Shown one piece after another: positions 63,633 to 64,000 of a stretch of 64,000 nucleotides of DNA. The notes beneath the pieces are model-generated. The model searched no databases. It saw only the letters and a program-made list of their open reading frames with translations, and was not told where the DNA came from. A program made the translations under genes and the position numbers. The DNA comes from Bacillus sp. FJAT-27445 (GTDB lineage Bacteria > Bacillota > Bacilli > Bacillales > Cytobacillaceae). Location: NCBI RefSeq assembly GCF_001510665.1, contig NZ_LMTI01000001.1:87642-151641 (forward strand), written 5' to 3'. Numbering within the stretch: position 1 is the stretch's first letter; each line of letters opens with the position of its first letter.

Positions 63633-64000
63633 TTTCGCTTTACCCCACCTTAATGGGCAGTAGGATTCCCTAGCGGGAATCAACTGCCCCTAAAGGTCCG
63701 ATTGGCGAGATACAGTGAAACTTACCGCTGTGTACTTCAGCGGTTTAGTTGAACCAATCGGGTTCGTACTGTCCGCTTACAATCTTCACGATAGGGAAGA
63801 TTTTAGCGGCAGTAGAACGGGACTAACCATTAGCGGGAAACCCGTCCGCTAATGGAAGTTTCGCTTTACCCCACCTTAATGGGCAGTAAGATTCCCTAGT
63901 GGGAATCAACTGCCCCTAAAGGTCCGATTGGCGAGCTACAGTGAAACTTACCGCTGTGTACTTCAGCGGTTTAGTTGAACCAATCGGGTTCGTACTGTCC
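63633..64000 (+). repeat. Tandem repeat of hairpin-rich 226-bp units (continues past window)
   Basis: Unit 1 is 63633-63858; unit 2 begins at 63859 and runs off the window. The 140 bases comparable from 63635 differ at three positions. Each unit is a chain of hairpins. H1: GGGCAGT/ACTGCCC (63655-63661, 63683-63689) with inner GATTCCC/GGGAATC. H2: CCGATTGG/CCAATCGG (63698-63705, 63754-63761) with inner ACCGCTG/CAGCGGT. H3: GTTC, TACT, CCGCT and AATCTTC pairing with their complements over 63762-63818. H4: CCATTAGCGG/CCGCTAATGG (63827-63836, 63846-63855). No ORF is seen. Function unknown. Confidence 0.9.

Noticed and set aside
63633..64000. CRISPR array or rRNA/tRNA cluster at the window end
   Set aside because: The period is 226 bp with no short direct repeats separated by unique spacers. 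The hairpins do not form a tRNA cloverleaf, and no rRNA sequence is recognised.

Overview
The window is a chromosomal segment of an endospore-forming member of the Bacillaceae (Firmicutes, moderate GC). This rests on gene content and order. It carries spoVD, spoVE, spoIIGA-sigE-sigG and spoVM, the Bacillus dcw cluster, ylmC to divIVA, a PyrR-attenuated pyr operon, and the yloA-yloV / recG-fapR-plsX-fabD-fabG block, in nearly the order known from Bacillus subtilis. The exact genus is not decided. All genes are on the + strand except rqcH and rpmB.

Layout. 1-13.4 kb: end of spoVD, then murE, mraY, murD, spoVE, a wrecked murG, murB, divIB, ylxW, ylxX, sbp, ftsA and ftsZ (peptidoglycan precursors and the divisome). 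13.4-16.5 kb: spoIIGA, sigE and sigG behind a spoIIG-type promoter with a 22-bp spacer. 17-21.1 kb: ylmC, ylmD, ylmE, sepF, ylmG, ylmH and divIVA. 21.1-25.9 kb: an isoleucine T-box, ileS, lspA and an RluD-type pseudouridine synthase. 25.9-33.7 kb: the pyr operon pyrR-P-B-C-K-D-F-E with three PyrR attenuators but without the carbamoyl-phosphate synthase genes. 33.8-53.6 kb: rqcH (-), a calcium-type P-ATPase, yicC-type RNase, remA, gmk, rpoZ, coaBC, priA, def, fmt, rsmB, rlmN, prpC, prkC, rsgA, rpe and thiN. 53.6-64 kb: spoVM, rpmB (-), yloU, fakA, sdaAB, sdaAA, recG, and the FapR regulon fapR-plsX-fabD-fabG. The next gene expected is acpP, but the window ends in a hairpin-rich tandem repeat.

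How the genes fit together. The first third supplies lipid II and the division machinery, then the forespore and mother-cell sigma factors that depend on asymmetric division. The middle makes UMP under PyrR control. The last third links translation quality control and start-Met processing, Ser/Thr phospho-signalling, fatty-acid kinase and FapR-controlled phospholipid precursor synthesis.

Departures from the standard layout. (1) murG in the dcw cluster is a pseudogene: both ends are recognisable but it is frameshifted, carries two GGA-to-TGA stops and has lost about 200 codons, so an essential enzyme must be encoded elsewhere. (2) carA/carB are missing from the pyr operon. (3) Directly after fabG there is a 226-bp tandem repeat whose unit is almost entirely consecutive hairpins; the three differences between copies all fall in unpaired positions. 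(4) Three copies of a dispersed fold-back repeat each sit immediately downstream of a rho-independent terminator. (5) The leaders of def, divIB and ftsZ hold unassigned RNA structure.
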